Positions 25,699 through 36,100 of a stretch of 64,000 nt of DNA are shown here, in pieces. The stretch is from positions 434,001 to 498,000 of the forward strand of contig JADJXV010000003.1 of assembly GCA_016720145.1 (NCBI GenBank). The letters are read 5' to 3'. Position 1 is the stretch's first letter, and every line of letters starts with the position of its first letter. The notes beneath the pieces were generated by a model. That model worked only from the letters and a program-made list of their open reading frames with translations, was not told the DNA's origin and did no database searches. This stretch comes from Ignavibacteria bacterium. GTDB taxonomy: Bacteria > Bacteroidota > Ignavibacteria > Kapaibacteriales > UBA961. Position numbers and translations under genes: made by a program.

Positions 25699-25749
25699 CT
25701 TTTAAAAAGAGTACTGTCGCACAACTCAAATCAATAAGCTATCAAAACA

Positions 25750-25787
25750 AAAAGACCTTGCGGATAAAATTCCGCAAGGTCTTTTTA
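25750..25787. terminator. Bidirectional terminator between convergent genes
   Basis: AAAAGACCTTGCGGA (25750-25764), loop TAAAAT, TCCGCAAGGTCTTTT (25771-25785): a perfect 15-bp stem with A-run and T-run on either side, serving the plus-strand gene ending at 25698 and the minus-strand gene ending at 25809. Confidence 0.9.
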
Positions 25788-25808
25788 GTTGAGATTGATT
25801 CAGGGCTA

Positions 25809-28800
25809 TTATTTCACGACATTTACCTGCTGAACGAGCGTTGCGCTGCCTGCATTCAATGTGAAGAAATAAGTTCCTGATGCGAGCGCTTCTACATTAA
25901 AGTGCACATTGTGTACACCGGCTGCGAATTGCTGATCTCGGACTGCGTGTCCGAGTTCACGACCTGTAGCATCATGTAACGTAATCGTCACCACTTCAGC
26001 ACTTGGAAGTGTGAAGGTGAGCTCAGTCTCGCGACGAGCAGGATTCGGAGTAGGCAGCTCGAATGTAAATCCATCGAAGCTAACCGGTTCCACACCTGAT
26101 GTTCCTGTTATAGTAAATAATGGAGAGCGAGTATATTCCATCTCTGCATCACCGACGAGGAATGCACGGAGCATACCTTTTGTCGTTGGGATATTCGGTA
26201 CTGACCAGTCCCAATATCCTTTCACAGCGTCGTTAGATTGCTTGACAGGTATCCAAGTAGTTCCACCATCTTTGCTAAATTCCATATCAAAAGCAGTTAC
26301 ACTATTTTCTACTGCCCAACGGACACGATTTTGTGTTCCTGACTTCCATACTTCTGATGATTTAGGATTCACAAATTTCAATGTACCGGCTACTACTTTG
26401 AACTCTTCTGATCGGATGATTTCATCACCATTATCTGCTTCGATCATACGAATAACCGCTTTTTTGGAGTTCACTGCCGGCACTTTCCATCCGAGTGTAC
26501 CGGTTGATGCGTTTGTATTGGCTGAAACACTCGTCCATGTATTACCACCGTTGGCTGAGAATTCAAACTTTACATTACCCAAGTTTTGTGCTGACCACTT
26601 GATGTTATCTGTTCTGCCACCGACATAGATTGGATCTACAGGCGCTGGTCGTGTAATATTCGCAAGTGCAGGTGCAATTAAGAATACTGTATTACTGCGT
26701 GTCACTTCTGAATTACTTTCTATATCAATTACTCTCACCAAACATTGAGTGGCGGTAGTATTTGGAAGTGTCCATGCTAATGACTTTGCACTTGCAACAG
26801 ATTCTGCTATTTTCATCCAAGATGTTCCATTGTCGAGCGAATATTCGACGCTGACAGGTGCAGATGTCGTTGCTTTCCATTGAACATCATATTTGCGACC
26901 TGCGCGCCATTTTTCTCCACCATTTGGAATAGTAAGTGAAGCTGTATAGGCGAGGATTGGAGGAATGGCGCGGAATTCACCAAACTCAGTTACATTTTCA
27001 CGTGTCGTAGAGTACACTGCGCGATTCCAATGCCATGTGAATGCTACCGAACGGTCAGCACTTTTCATTTTGAAGCGGAGTGTACCTAAATAAGCATTTG
27101 TACTTGGTACAGGTAACCCGACCTTTTTGGCTAATGGAGAAGCATCATACGTAATTTCGATTGTTCTCATATCAGGAATGGAACGTTCTGCACCGACTGC
27201 CGGAGCAGATTTTGCAAGTCCGTCGTAGCCAAGATCTGAACGATTACTGAACGGTACTTTGTCTGCACCTTCGTAGGATACGAATTCGAGGATATTAGAA
27301 TTATAGCCAAGTCCTATGGTCGTATTCGCCATGTTCCAAGTGCTACCCGAGTTGCGGATATAGACTGGTACATCAATATAATTACCTGTTTTAATAGGAG
27401 TTGCAGTCACGACATATTTAATCGACGAACTAAGTGTTTGTTCAGCTTTGCTGTAAATTTCAGATAATGTTGTATTAGGAGCATTAGCAATTCCTGCTTT
27501 AGCGGCAGAATTAAACTGTTCGGACAGCTCGACATTTTCATCAGAAACTACATCAAGTACATTGGGTGCTGCTGATTGATGAGGAGTAGTATTTGCAGCT
27601 GGAAACGCTACTTGATAAATCGACGAAACTTTACCAAAATTTCTATCAACTATTCCACGGTCTGTAGCATTGACAACACCATCACCGCTTACGTCGGAGC
27701 GGACGAGGTTCGTACCATCGTCAACCCGTACTCTTACACGGTCAGCAGCATTGATTTGTCCGTCTTTTACAACATCACCACCGACCATCGATGCTAATGA
27801 GTTAGCTGTAGCTGGACCACCGCCTTGACCGTCATTATAGATTAAACCTGTTGTAGAGAACCCAGCACCTGTTACGGTACTAATTGCACTACCAAAGGCC
27901 GAATAAGATGCAGCCACATTACGTACATACGTAAAGGTTTGCGCTGCAGGATATGCACCAAAACCAACATAACCAAAGTAATTGCCTACAGTTAAGTTGT
28001 AATTAGCTGAAGTAAGCGGATTATTATCAGTTCCTTGCCATGACATAAAGTCCCAGCCGGATTCAATTGGCCATGTATCAAAATTATCACCGGTAAAGAC
28101 AAAGGTAGCAGGGAATCGTGACATCACCGGTAAGTGGTTGATTTGATCAACGACTACCCAATAATTTCCATTATTCAAATTAGTAAAGATAAATGGAATA
28201 TTACCAAAGTCAGAAGCAGCAGGAGGTCCTGCACCTGCATTATCATCTTCTTCAAATAGTGGTCCTGCACCCGGGAAAGCAGCAGTCGGGTCGAGCTGAG
28301 TATAGCCGGGACCTACTTCAGACTCTGCTGAGTCGGCAAGAGTGCCCACTGAACCTGCATTATCACGATAAAGTTTAATTTGAACACCACCGCCTACATA
28401 ATTTGAAGGAATATTATTAGGCATTGCTGCTGCTGCACCAAGATGACGACCTTCGAGTAAGACACGAGCAGTAAAATTACTATTTGGCACTACTGTGAAG
28501 AGTGGACTCTCACTTTGACGACCGACTTGTACTGTACTTGGTACTGTATAAGTATAGCTCAATCGTACTCGAGCATTACTCAATGCAGAAGTTAATTTAG
28601 TCTGGCCATCAGGAGCTGCATCATTATAAACACCGTCATTATCACCATCAGGATCACCAATATTCGGAATGAATTGACCGGAGAAGCGAGGAGTATTACC
28701 TGCTACAATACCGGCTACCGGGAATACATAGCTCGCATCTGCAGCGTTTGCACTGAGTTCAAATGCAGCAGTCTGTGTAGCTAAATCCCAGAAATCACTT

Positions 28801-31800
28801 CCCACATATTGATAAGGAGATACTAAAATATTACCACCACCATAGAGAGAGAATTCGAGTGAAGGAGGAAGTAGCGGTGCATCATCACCTTCGTTAAATC
28901 CATTAAATAAATTACTTGCACCAGTTGTCGTAGCATCATAGTCAAATCCAATCCAGCGAACAGTAGTGTTGACAGAAGTCGCCTGTACTTGTTGGCGGAA
29001 TATTGGTTCTACAACTTTAACGTAAGGAATTACCGGTACATAGCATGTACCAGTTTGATAGAAGAAAGCACGGATATTGGAATTCGTAGATGGTAAAGAA
29101 CGGAGATATCCTGTCCCACCGGTTCCGTTAATAAATGAACCACCATTGAAATCGAACGAAGCGACAAGATTTGTTTGATAAGCAGCCGTCAAATTACTTG
29201 CGCGTACTGCTGCAGCACCTTGTATAAATCGTTTAAGATCAGGAATTTGAGCAGGTATCACTGTGGAGCCGCCCGGTGTGCCGTTCCAAAAACGAATTTC
29301 CTTGAATTCACCAATAAAGCTTTTGGGTGTCGTTCCCGGCTCATAACCTAGATAAGTAGGGAATGTATTGGTTGTGTTGAGTACTGTATTTGTATCAATA
29401 GGTTGAGCGGATTGCATATTACCGTCGATATAGAATTCAACGGTCGAAGTTCCGACCCCATTATTTCTGTTGAAGCTCACTGCAACATGTGTCCATGTAG
29501 AGTCTAACTCTACTGAATTTGGACGGATAACAAGCTTAGTCGTATCGCTTGTAGCTGAAGATGTCGCTCCCGATGTATCAGTAATTGCAAACTGTAATTG
29601 TCCACTTGAGAGTAATCGAAGTGAATAATGTGGCGCAGAGCCGCTTGCAGTATCAATTTTGGTAATAATCGGGAAATATCCTTCACCGGAAGTAGGGAAT
29701 CTATACGGTCTGATCCATGCTTCAAAGAGAGCAGAATTTCCTGTAATATTCATATCACTTGAAGATGGGATTTCGATTTTTGTATCAGCGGTTTTTTGCA
29801 TAGAATAATATGGAGCAACCCAGATAGGAGCAGAAATGCTCGTAAAGTTTTGGTCCGAAACGCTGCGTCCACGTACTCGAACTAAAATTTGCTGCGCATA
29901 ATTTACTGTTCGTAAGTTCGCACCAACACCATCATCCGGTGTACTTCCTTCATTATTATATGGATGCCATGTTGCGACGTTTTGTTCGATATCAACTACT
30001 CCACCAGTCGGTCCACCAAGATTATCCGTAACAAGTACACCGGCAGCATCGCGGGAATATGTCCAAGTGGTACCACCGTCGACACTGAACTGAATATCCA
30101 TATCTGCAGTAGCGTCATTCGAACCATCAGTCGTAACAGTACCAATACCATATCCTACCCATCGTACTTCATACGTTATACCATTTCTATTAGTCACACC
30201 TTCACAGCCGGTCGGAGATGTGAGACGAATATGAGGTAAGTCAGGACGGAATCTTGTTTGAGCGTTGTTTATTGCACCGGTTACATAGAATTGTGCCGGG
30301 TCTGAACCTTGTTGATAAGTTGCATTTGTTGCAGCATCTGTACGGCTACCTTCTAATCGATAGAAGACATCTAAGGCAGATAATACATTCGAAGGCACTG
30401 CGAGTGTTGTCGGATCAGGGATACCGGCAACTCGTTGTCGAATTTGTGCTTGGGTGAGTGCTACACGCCATACACGTGAACCCTTCAGCCCTGCGTGTAA
30501 ATAATCAGCGCTTTCAATACTTGTATTTGGATTCACGCCTAACCACAATGGGAAATTGGTAGCTTGTCCGTTAATCTTTATACGCACATCCGGTGCTTGT
30601 GTATTAGTAACTCGTTGTACAAGCTCACCATTAACGTATAATGATACAACATTGTCTGCTACGGTCGCTGCAACGTGTTGCCAATTACCACCATGACCGG
30701 AGCCAAGTGGATAGGCGTCACTTGCTACAAGTAGTGAATCATAAGCGACTATAGTAGCGATATAACCATTCGGACCGCGACCATCAATTTCACGTGCGCG
30801 GAATGCAGGATAGCGACCATCTTTTAGATAGAGTAACCATTGTCCTTCTTCTGCTCCCGATACCGGTCCGGCGCTGGATGCAATGATTCCTGTTTCAGAA
30901 CCTACTGCTTTGTATTCATTGAGGTTAATCCAAGTTTCAACTGTTAATTGAGTAGAATTACTATAGTTATTTCCACTTTTGAAATATTGATCAGTACCGT
31001 TTAATTGAGCAAAAAACAGACGCCCAATGACAAAGTTGGTATCACTTGCATCATTAATTTCTGCTGGATCATCAGTTCTTGTCGTAATATTGGCGGTCTG
31101 CCCTGCTACAAGCTGTCTGATACGCACACGAGCTTGTTCAGATCGACTCGGGAAGGTTGGGTCAGGTGTCCAAAAGACACGTACAGGATTCCGTAATCGG
31201 GCCTGTGTAGAAAGCGGATTACCATTCATATCTGTGATAGTGTAAGCCGCTGCATTATTCGGATTGTTTATTTCACCACTGACAAGCTCCGGAGTCACAG
31301 TAGCTAGGTCTGAGGTCTGAACCGTTTCGCCGACTCTACCAAACTCAGTCCAAGAAGTACCTGCATTTAATGAATAGTCAAAAGCATATCCAAGGTCTTC
31401 ATCGACAACAGCCGGTGTATAAACTGTACGATCAATAGTACGTTCAAAGAAAATTGCATACCCGTTGTTAGCAGCAGCAAGAGGTGTATTGAGAGTAGTT
31501 CCTAAATATGGATTACCGGTACTAAACCCTCTATCCCTATCGACTACTTCACTCGGTCCATTTGGATTGAGTACTGTAATACCGATGATTTTAAAATCAT
31601 CAGGATCGGTGAAAGTTACTTGTGATTCTATATCATTGCTGTCTCTGTCAAAAATTCTGACGTCACCCACATCAGTACGTGGATTCCATGCAATATTTGT
31701 AAGGCTGTCAGCTGGAACGGCTACGTTATTTATATCAAACACTAATCTACCAACGAAGCTACCTCTACCTATACTTGATGGTACCATACCACCGGTACTA

Positions 31801-32273
31801 AGTGTCGTAAGATTCACTTCTAAAGCATAAATAGCATCCGATGCGTTTCCGTAGGCTTGAGTAGTTGGTTGCGAATATCCATTAGCTCCTGCACCAAGAT
31901 TGGTAGCAACTATTGCTGTGATTGCTTCAACGGGTGTCGTACCGCCTGTTTGATCTAAATCATAGATTATAGAATCAGTTGTGGCTGTAGTTGGGTCTGG
32001 GAATACGGCAGGGACATTCGGCGTGAGGAAAGTGGAATTGTAATGGATCGCCAGCGATGCGGATCCAAGACGAGTTGTGTTGGATGCTGAAACGGATTTC
32101 AGCCACACCTCCACATGTATTTGGTCGTAATGCCGACGTTGTCGGAGTGTCGCAATATAATTCTGGGCAAATGACTCCGTTGCAATTGTAAGCAACGAAA
32201 GAACAACAAACACCGCAAAAGTAATAGCCCGACGGGTCAGTCGATGACTATTGCAAAGCGTACGTACATTCAT
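25809..32273 (-). CDS. Giant T9SS protein with LamG-like, dockerin-like and cohesin-like parts
   Basis: 2154 residues from ATG 32273, chosen because GGAGG precedes it and a signal peptide follows (RRAITFAVFVVLSLL ... SFAQ); the frame is open to 32357. In order: a cohesin-like beta segment near the N-terminus (HVEVWLKSVSASN ... LASIHYNS-type), and a LamG/concanavalin-like domain (LTVETWINLNEYK ... YVNGELVQRV). A second LamG-like domain follows (ALFEAWIRPYRF ... FYIDGNMQSAQ). Then a dockerin-like pair (GDVVKDGQINAADRV and SDVSGDGVVNATDRGIVDRN) and a second cohesin-like segment (NYIDVPVYIRNSGSTW ... LGYNSNILEFVSYEG). Three KRE9-like repeats (NGGEKWRAGRKYDVQW and relatives) and a T9SS type A sorting domain close it. 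Likely a surface adhesin or matrix protein binding glycans or proteins; no enzyme motif seen. Confidence 0.82.
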   Translation of the reverse strand: MNVRTLCNSHRLTRRAITFAVFVVLSLLTIATESFAQNYIATLRQRRHYDQIHVEVWLKSVSASNTTRLGSASLAIHYNSTFLTPNVPAVFPDPTTATTDSIIYDLDQTGGTTPVEAITAIVATNLGAGANGYSQPTTQAYGNASDAIYALEVNLTTLSTGGMVPSSIGRGSFVGRLVFDINNVAVPADSLTNIAWNPRTDVGDVRIFDRDSNDIESQVTFTDPDDFKIIGITVLNPNGPSEVVDRDRGFSTGNPYLGTTLNTPLAAANNGYAIFFERTIDRTVYTPAVVDEDLGYAFDYSLNAGTSWTEFGRVGETVQTSDLATVTPELVSGEINNPNNAAAYTITDMNGNPLSTQARLRNPVRVFWTPDPTFPSRSEQARVRIRQLVAGQTANITTRTDDPAEINDASDTNFVIGRLFFAQLNGTDQYFKSGNNYSNSTQLTVETWINLNEYKAVGSETGIIASSAGPVSGAEEGQWLLYLKDGRYPAFRAREIDGRGPNGYIATIVAYDSLLVASDAYPLGSGHGGNWQHVAATVADNVVSLYVNGELVQRVTNTQAPDVRIKINGQATNFPLWLGVNPNTSIESADYLHAGLKGSRVWRVALTQAQIRQRVAGIPDPTTLAVPSNVLSALDVFYRLEGSRTDAATNATYQQGSDPAQFYVTGAINNAQTRFRPDLPHIRLTSPTGCEGVTNRNGITYEVRWVGYGIGTVTTDGSNDATADMDIQFSVDGGTTWTYSRDAAGVLVTDNLGGPTGGVVDIEQNVATWHPYNNEGSTPDDGVGANLRTVNYAQQILVRVRGRSVSDQNFTSISAPIWVAPYYSMQKTADTKIEIPSSSDMNITGNSALFEAWIRPYRFPTSGEGYFPIITKIDTASGSAPHYSLRLLSSGQLQFAITDTSGATSSATSDTTKLVIRPNSVELDSTWTHVAVSFNRNNGVGTSTVEFYIDGNMQSAQPIDTNTVLNTTNTFPTYLGYEPGTTPKSFIGEFKEIRFWNGTPGGSTVIPAQIPDLKRFIQGAAAVRASNLTAAYQTNLVASFDFNGGSFINGTGGTGYLRSLPSTNSNIRAFFYQTGTCYVPVIPYVKVVEPIFRQQVQATSVNTTVRWIGFDYDATTTGASNLFNGFNEGDDAPLLPPSLEFSLYGGGNILVSPYQYVGSDFWDLATQTAAFELSANAADASYVFPVAGIVAGNTPRFSGQFIPNIGDPDGDNDGVYNDAAPDGQTKLTSALSNARVRLSYTYTVPSTVQVGRQSESPLFTVVPNSNFTARVLLEGRHLGAAAAMPNNIPSNYVGGGVQIKLYRDNAGSVGTLADSAESEVGPGYTQLDPTAAFPGAGPLFEEDDNAGAGPPAASDFGNIPFIFTNLNNGNYWVVVDQINHLPVMSRFPATFVFTGDNFDTWPIESGWDFMSWQGTDNNPLTSANYNLTVGNYFGYVGFGAYPAAQTFTYVRNVAASYSAFGSAISTVTGAGFSTTGLIYNDGQGGGPATANSLASMVGGDVVKDGQINAADRVRVRVDDGTNLVRSDVSGDGVVNATDRGIVDRNFGKVSSIYQVAFPAANTTPHQSAAPNVLDVVSDENVELSEQFNSAAKAGIANAPNTTLSEIYSKAEQTLSSSIKYVVTATPIKTGNYIDVPVYIRNSGSTWNMANTTIGLGYNSNILEFVSYEGADKVPFSNRSDLGYDGLAKSAPAVGAERSIPDMRTIEITYDASPLAKKVGLPVPSTNAYLGTLRFKMKSADRSVAFTWHWNRAVYSTTRENVTEFGEFRAIPPILAYTASLTIPNGGEKWRAGRKYDVQWKATTSAPVSVEYSLDNGTSWMKIAESVASAKSLAWTLPNTTATQCLVRVIDIESNSEVTRSNTVFLIAPALANITRPAPVDPIYVGGRTDNIKWSAQNLGNVKFEFSANGGNTWTSVSANTNASTGTLGWKVPAVNSKKAVIRMIEADNGDEIIRSEEFKVVAGTLKFVNPKSSEVWKSGTQNRVRWAVENSVTAFDMEFSKDGGTTWIPVKQSNDAVKGYWDWSVPNIPTTKGMLRAFLVGDAEMEYTRSPLFTITGTSGVEPVSFDGFTFELPTPNPARRETELTFTLPSAEVVTITLHDATGRELGHAVRDQQFAAGVHNVHFNVEALASGTYFFTLNAGSATLVQQVNVVK

Positions 32274-32580
32274 AAAACCTCCATGAGAGATAAAAAATAA
32301 ATCCACATCCTGTGGAAAATTGAAATCAGTTCGGCAAATTTCGGTAGAATACTCCAAACCTTTAATAGAAATTTTCTACCGACCGAGGTAAGGCAAGTGG
32401 TGTGCCAAATGCAGAAAAGTGATATTGCAATGTATTTACAGCAAAATATATACGTTAAATTGAATGTAAATAAACTTTCGCGGATATAATTGTCTATTTA
32501 TAGCCATTAATTGTCTCTTGAAATTGGAGGTAATTTTTCATTACATTTAATAATCGAGATAGAATTCAGTATCCCATTAT
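32274..32580. other. Intergenic region, 307 bases, with inverted repeat
   Basis: No gene. CGGTAGAA (32342-32349) and TTCTACCG (32374-32381) form an 8-bp inverted repeat 69-108 bases upstream of the giant T9SS gene; it could be an operator or leader hairpin. No clear TAnnTTTG element. Confidence 0.3.
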
Positions 32581-32988
32581 TCAATTGTAGAGCTTGTGAA
32601 GTGACTTTTCTTTCCTCACCCATAGCAGATACGAAACAAAAAATGGTATCCAAATAAAATCATTGAGCACATTCGTCCAAAGAGTTTGAGCGGGAATATC
32701 TCCCAGTAATACGTGGACGACCCAGCCGAGAGAACCAATTATTTTTCCCATACATCCTATAAAAGCTAACTGTGGATAACGCCGAAGATCGGATGCCACC
32801 ACCCAATAGCCATACCCATATAAAGCAACAAACATCCCAACACCTGAAAATATAAAAGGATAATTAATCATTGGGATATCAAATATTTCAAAAAACAGAC
32901 CAGGAAACAGGGCTACAATTCCACCCCAAATGATATTATATACCGCCGCAGCGCGAAACATCCACTTGTACAATTCTTCTTGTTGCAT
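32581..32988 (-). CDS. Small four-helix membrane protein of unknown function
   Basis: 135 residues with about four hydrophobic segments (YNIIWGGIVALFPGLFF; FIFSGVGMFVALYGYGYWVV; GCMGKIIGSLGWVVHVLL; DFIWIPFFVSYLLWV). Conserved-looking small polar residues line the helices, but I do not recognise a catalytic motif. Alone on the minus strand; divergent from the alpha-2-macroglobulin gene, with 196 bases shared between them. Confidence 0.75.
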   Translation of the reverse strand: MQQEELYKWMFRAAAVYNIIWGGIVALFPGLFFEIFDIPMINYPFIFSGVGMFVALYGYGYWVVASDLRRYPQLAFIGCMGKIIGSLGWVVHVLLGDIPAQTLWTNVLNDFIWIPFFVSYLLWVRKEKSLHKLYN

Positions 32989-33105
32989 AAGTCACAATTT
33001 TATGTTCAACTTCACTATTCCACCGCAAAATACACTTTTTCGCGCTTTTTGAATTTCCTTCAAATTATTCATGGATAAGTTCGCTTTTTGATACCACTAT
33101 TTTGG

Positions 33106-33113
33106 TATTTTTG
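33106..33113 (+). promoter_or_regulatory. TAnnTTTG -7 element before the alpha-2-macroglobulin gene
   Basis: TATTTTTG lies 72 bases before the ATG at 33185. A TTTG at 33087-33090 is present but with only a 15-base spacer. Confidence 0.4.
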
Positions 33114-33184
33114 CACCCCATAATCCCCGTCGGTCTTCTACACTTCCCGTATTTCTATTCTTCTCATTTTTTTTTGGAATTTCT

Positions 33185-36100
33185 ATGAATTTCCGTATTC
33201 TTTTTTGTGCAGTCGTTTTCCTTGCACTCGTTGGTTGTAGTGGTGATAAAGTCGGTGTTTTATCCCAAAATTTTACCGATGAAATTCAACGTGAACAAAA
33301 CATCTCATTCACGTTTGACCATGCACTCCTTCCGGACTCTCTCATTACATCCGATTGGGATACAATGGGTTATATTAAGTTCACACCTCACGTTCATGGT
33401 AAATTCAAATGGGTCTCCCCAACCGAACTCGTCTTCTCACCCGGTAAAGGTTTCTTGCCAAGCACTGATTATAAAGCTGATTTACAATCCTCACTGCTGC
33501 TCCATGCCGATAAAAAACTCCAGCTCACAAACGAAAAATCAATCGCCTTCCACACTCCGTATCTCAAGCTTGTCGATGCTGCGCCGTTTTGGGTAAAATC
33601 ATCCAAGCATCCGGGTCAAGTAGCATTGCAATTACGGCTCAATTTCACGGAAAACATTAATTCCCAAGAACTTGCCAATCTACTTCATATAAAGCTCGAG
33701 GGTGGCGGAAAAGATGCACCGTTTGAATTACCTGCCGGTTCGGTGGGTTCTTCAATTGTCGTCGTCGTCGATAATATTCCACCCGGAATCGGCAGACTCC
33801 CTGTAAAAGTGCTTGTGAATAAAGGACTTCGTTGCGTAGAAAGCGAATATGTGACCAAAGATCCATTTGAATTAACCTTTGATGCACCGTCACGTGACAA
33901 GATTCAGATTATTCAAGTGACGACAGGATTTGAAGAGGAACGTCAGGCAATTCATATCTTTACCACCCAAAGTATTGAGAATCAAGATGTTCAGTCGCTC
34001 GTCGCCATCACTCCCGCCGTCAAATTCACTACCGAAACAATCGAATACGGCATGCTTCTCAAAGGTGATTTTCAGATCGGAACTACGTATGAAGTAACGG
34101 TTTCAGGGAAATTAAAAGGTATCGTCGGCGGTGAAATGGAACAGAATTATAAACAGTATATTCAATTTGGCGAACTCAAGCCGGCTATCAATTTCACATC
34201 TACAAAAGCAACCTATCTTACGAGCAAGGGCGATAAAAATGTCGGGCTCAAAATCGCCAATATCCCGAAAGTACGAGTGAAAATCACGAAAATCTATGAA
34301 AATAACATCATGAACTTCCTGCGGGACGGCGGGGGTGGAGGATATTATGAGAATGATGACTACCCGTATGAAGACTATAATAATTACGGCTGGCTCGATA
34401 CCGAACACTATGGCGACCTGGTCGTCGATAAGCTCATTGATACCAAGTCATTACCCAAGCAAAACGGACAGAGTCTGCTGAATCTGAGCTTCGAAGACAA
34501 GACGATGTTCAAAGGAATATACCTCGTGAAAGTATCCTCTGAAGACGAAGAGTATCTCAATGCAGCAAAAGTAGTTGCGATTTCCGACATTGGATTGATT
34601 GCCAAAGCCACTGAAGACGAAATCGTCGTGTTCGCCAATTCTATCCTCACCGCTACTCCCCTTTCCGGCGTGTCTGTGCAGCTCGTGAGCACTAATAATC
34701 AATTTGTCTATAAGGCCACGACCGGTACGGACGGCGTGGCACGCTTTCCGAATATTAAGCAAAAAGCGCCCGGATTTCACATCGAATTACTAACCGCACA
34801 GATGGATAAGGACTATACCTATCTCCATCTAAACCGTTCAAAAGTCGAGACATCGCGTTTTGATGTCGGCGGACTGCGCGAAAATGCAACCGGCTATCAG
34901 GCATTTATCTATGGTGACCGGAATATTTACCGTCCGGGTGAAAATCTCATTCTCTCGGCAATTGTTCGGAATCAATCTTGGGAACCGGTCACGAATATTC
35001 CTGTGAAACTGAAATTAGTGATGCCCAATGGCAAGGACTACAAGAACGCCAAATACACCCTCAACGAACAAGGCGCGTTTGAAACGTCAATTCCGCTCCC
35101 AACGTCAATTGTTACCGGTACTTACACTGCCGAACTCTATTCCGCCAATGATATATTGCTCACGTCGAGCTATATCAGCGTCGAAGAATTTATGCCCGAT
35201 CGCATCAGTGTGAGCGTGAATTCCGATAAAAATGAAGTCAAATCAGGCGAGAATATTCAGATTTCAGCGACAGCAATGAATTTATTCGGTCCTCCTGCTG
35301 CAGGACGGAACTATCAAATGGACTTTTCAGTTGCGCGGGAACAGTTTTTGGCGAAGAATTTTAAGAATTATATCTTTACCATCAAAACCAAGAACGACAT
35401 TCAATTCCAAAAAGAACTCCGCGAAGGCAAGACCGACAGCGAAGGTAAATGCACGCAAACCTTTGCTGTTCCTGCTGAATATGAGAATACCGGCATTCTC
35501 CAGGGAAAGGTCTATACGACCGTTTTTGACGAAACAGGACGTCCGGTCAACCGCCTGAAAGCATTTGATATCCTCACGCAGAGTTCGTTTTTTGGGATCA
35601 AAAATGGCGATACGTATGTCGGTCTTCGCAGCGCGCTTACCTTCCCTCTCGTCGCGGTCGATAAAAACGGCAATGCGCAGTCCGGCATTCAGGCGCGGGT
35701 GCAGATTGTCAAATTTACCTGGCAGAATGTGATCGAAAAAGATAATAATTATTACCGGAATGTGTCCCAAAAGCAAGAACAAATCCTGAGTGAACGGGTG
35801 ATGACGCTCAGCGGAACATCGACGAATTTCAGCTTTACTCCAATGATTTCAGGCGAATACGAAATCCGCGTCATGAAGCCCGGCACTAATAGCTATGTCG
35901 CACAAGGATTCTATGCGTATGGCTGGGGCTACACGCAGAGTTCGTCGTTTGAAGTGAATAAAGAAGGTCAAATCGACATCGAAACCGATAAAGAATCCTA
36001 CGATATCGGCGATAAAGCGACGATTCTCTTCAAAACTCCGTTCGCCGGGAAACTGCTCGTGACGGTTGAGCGCAACAAAGTACTCGAACATTATTACCTC

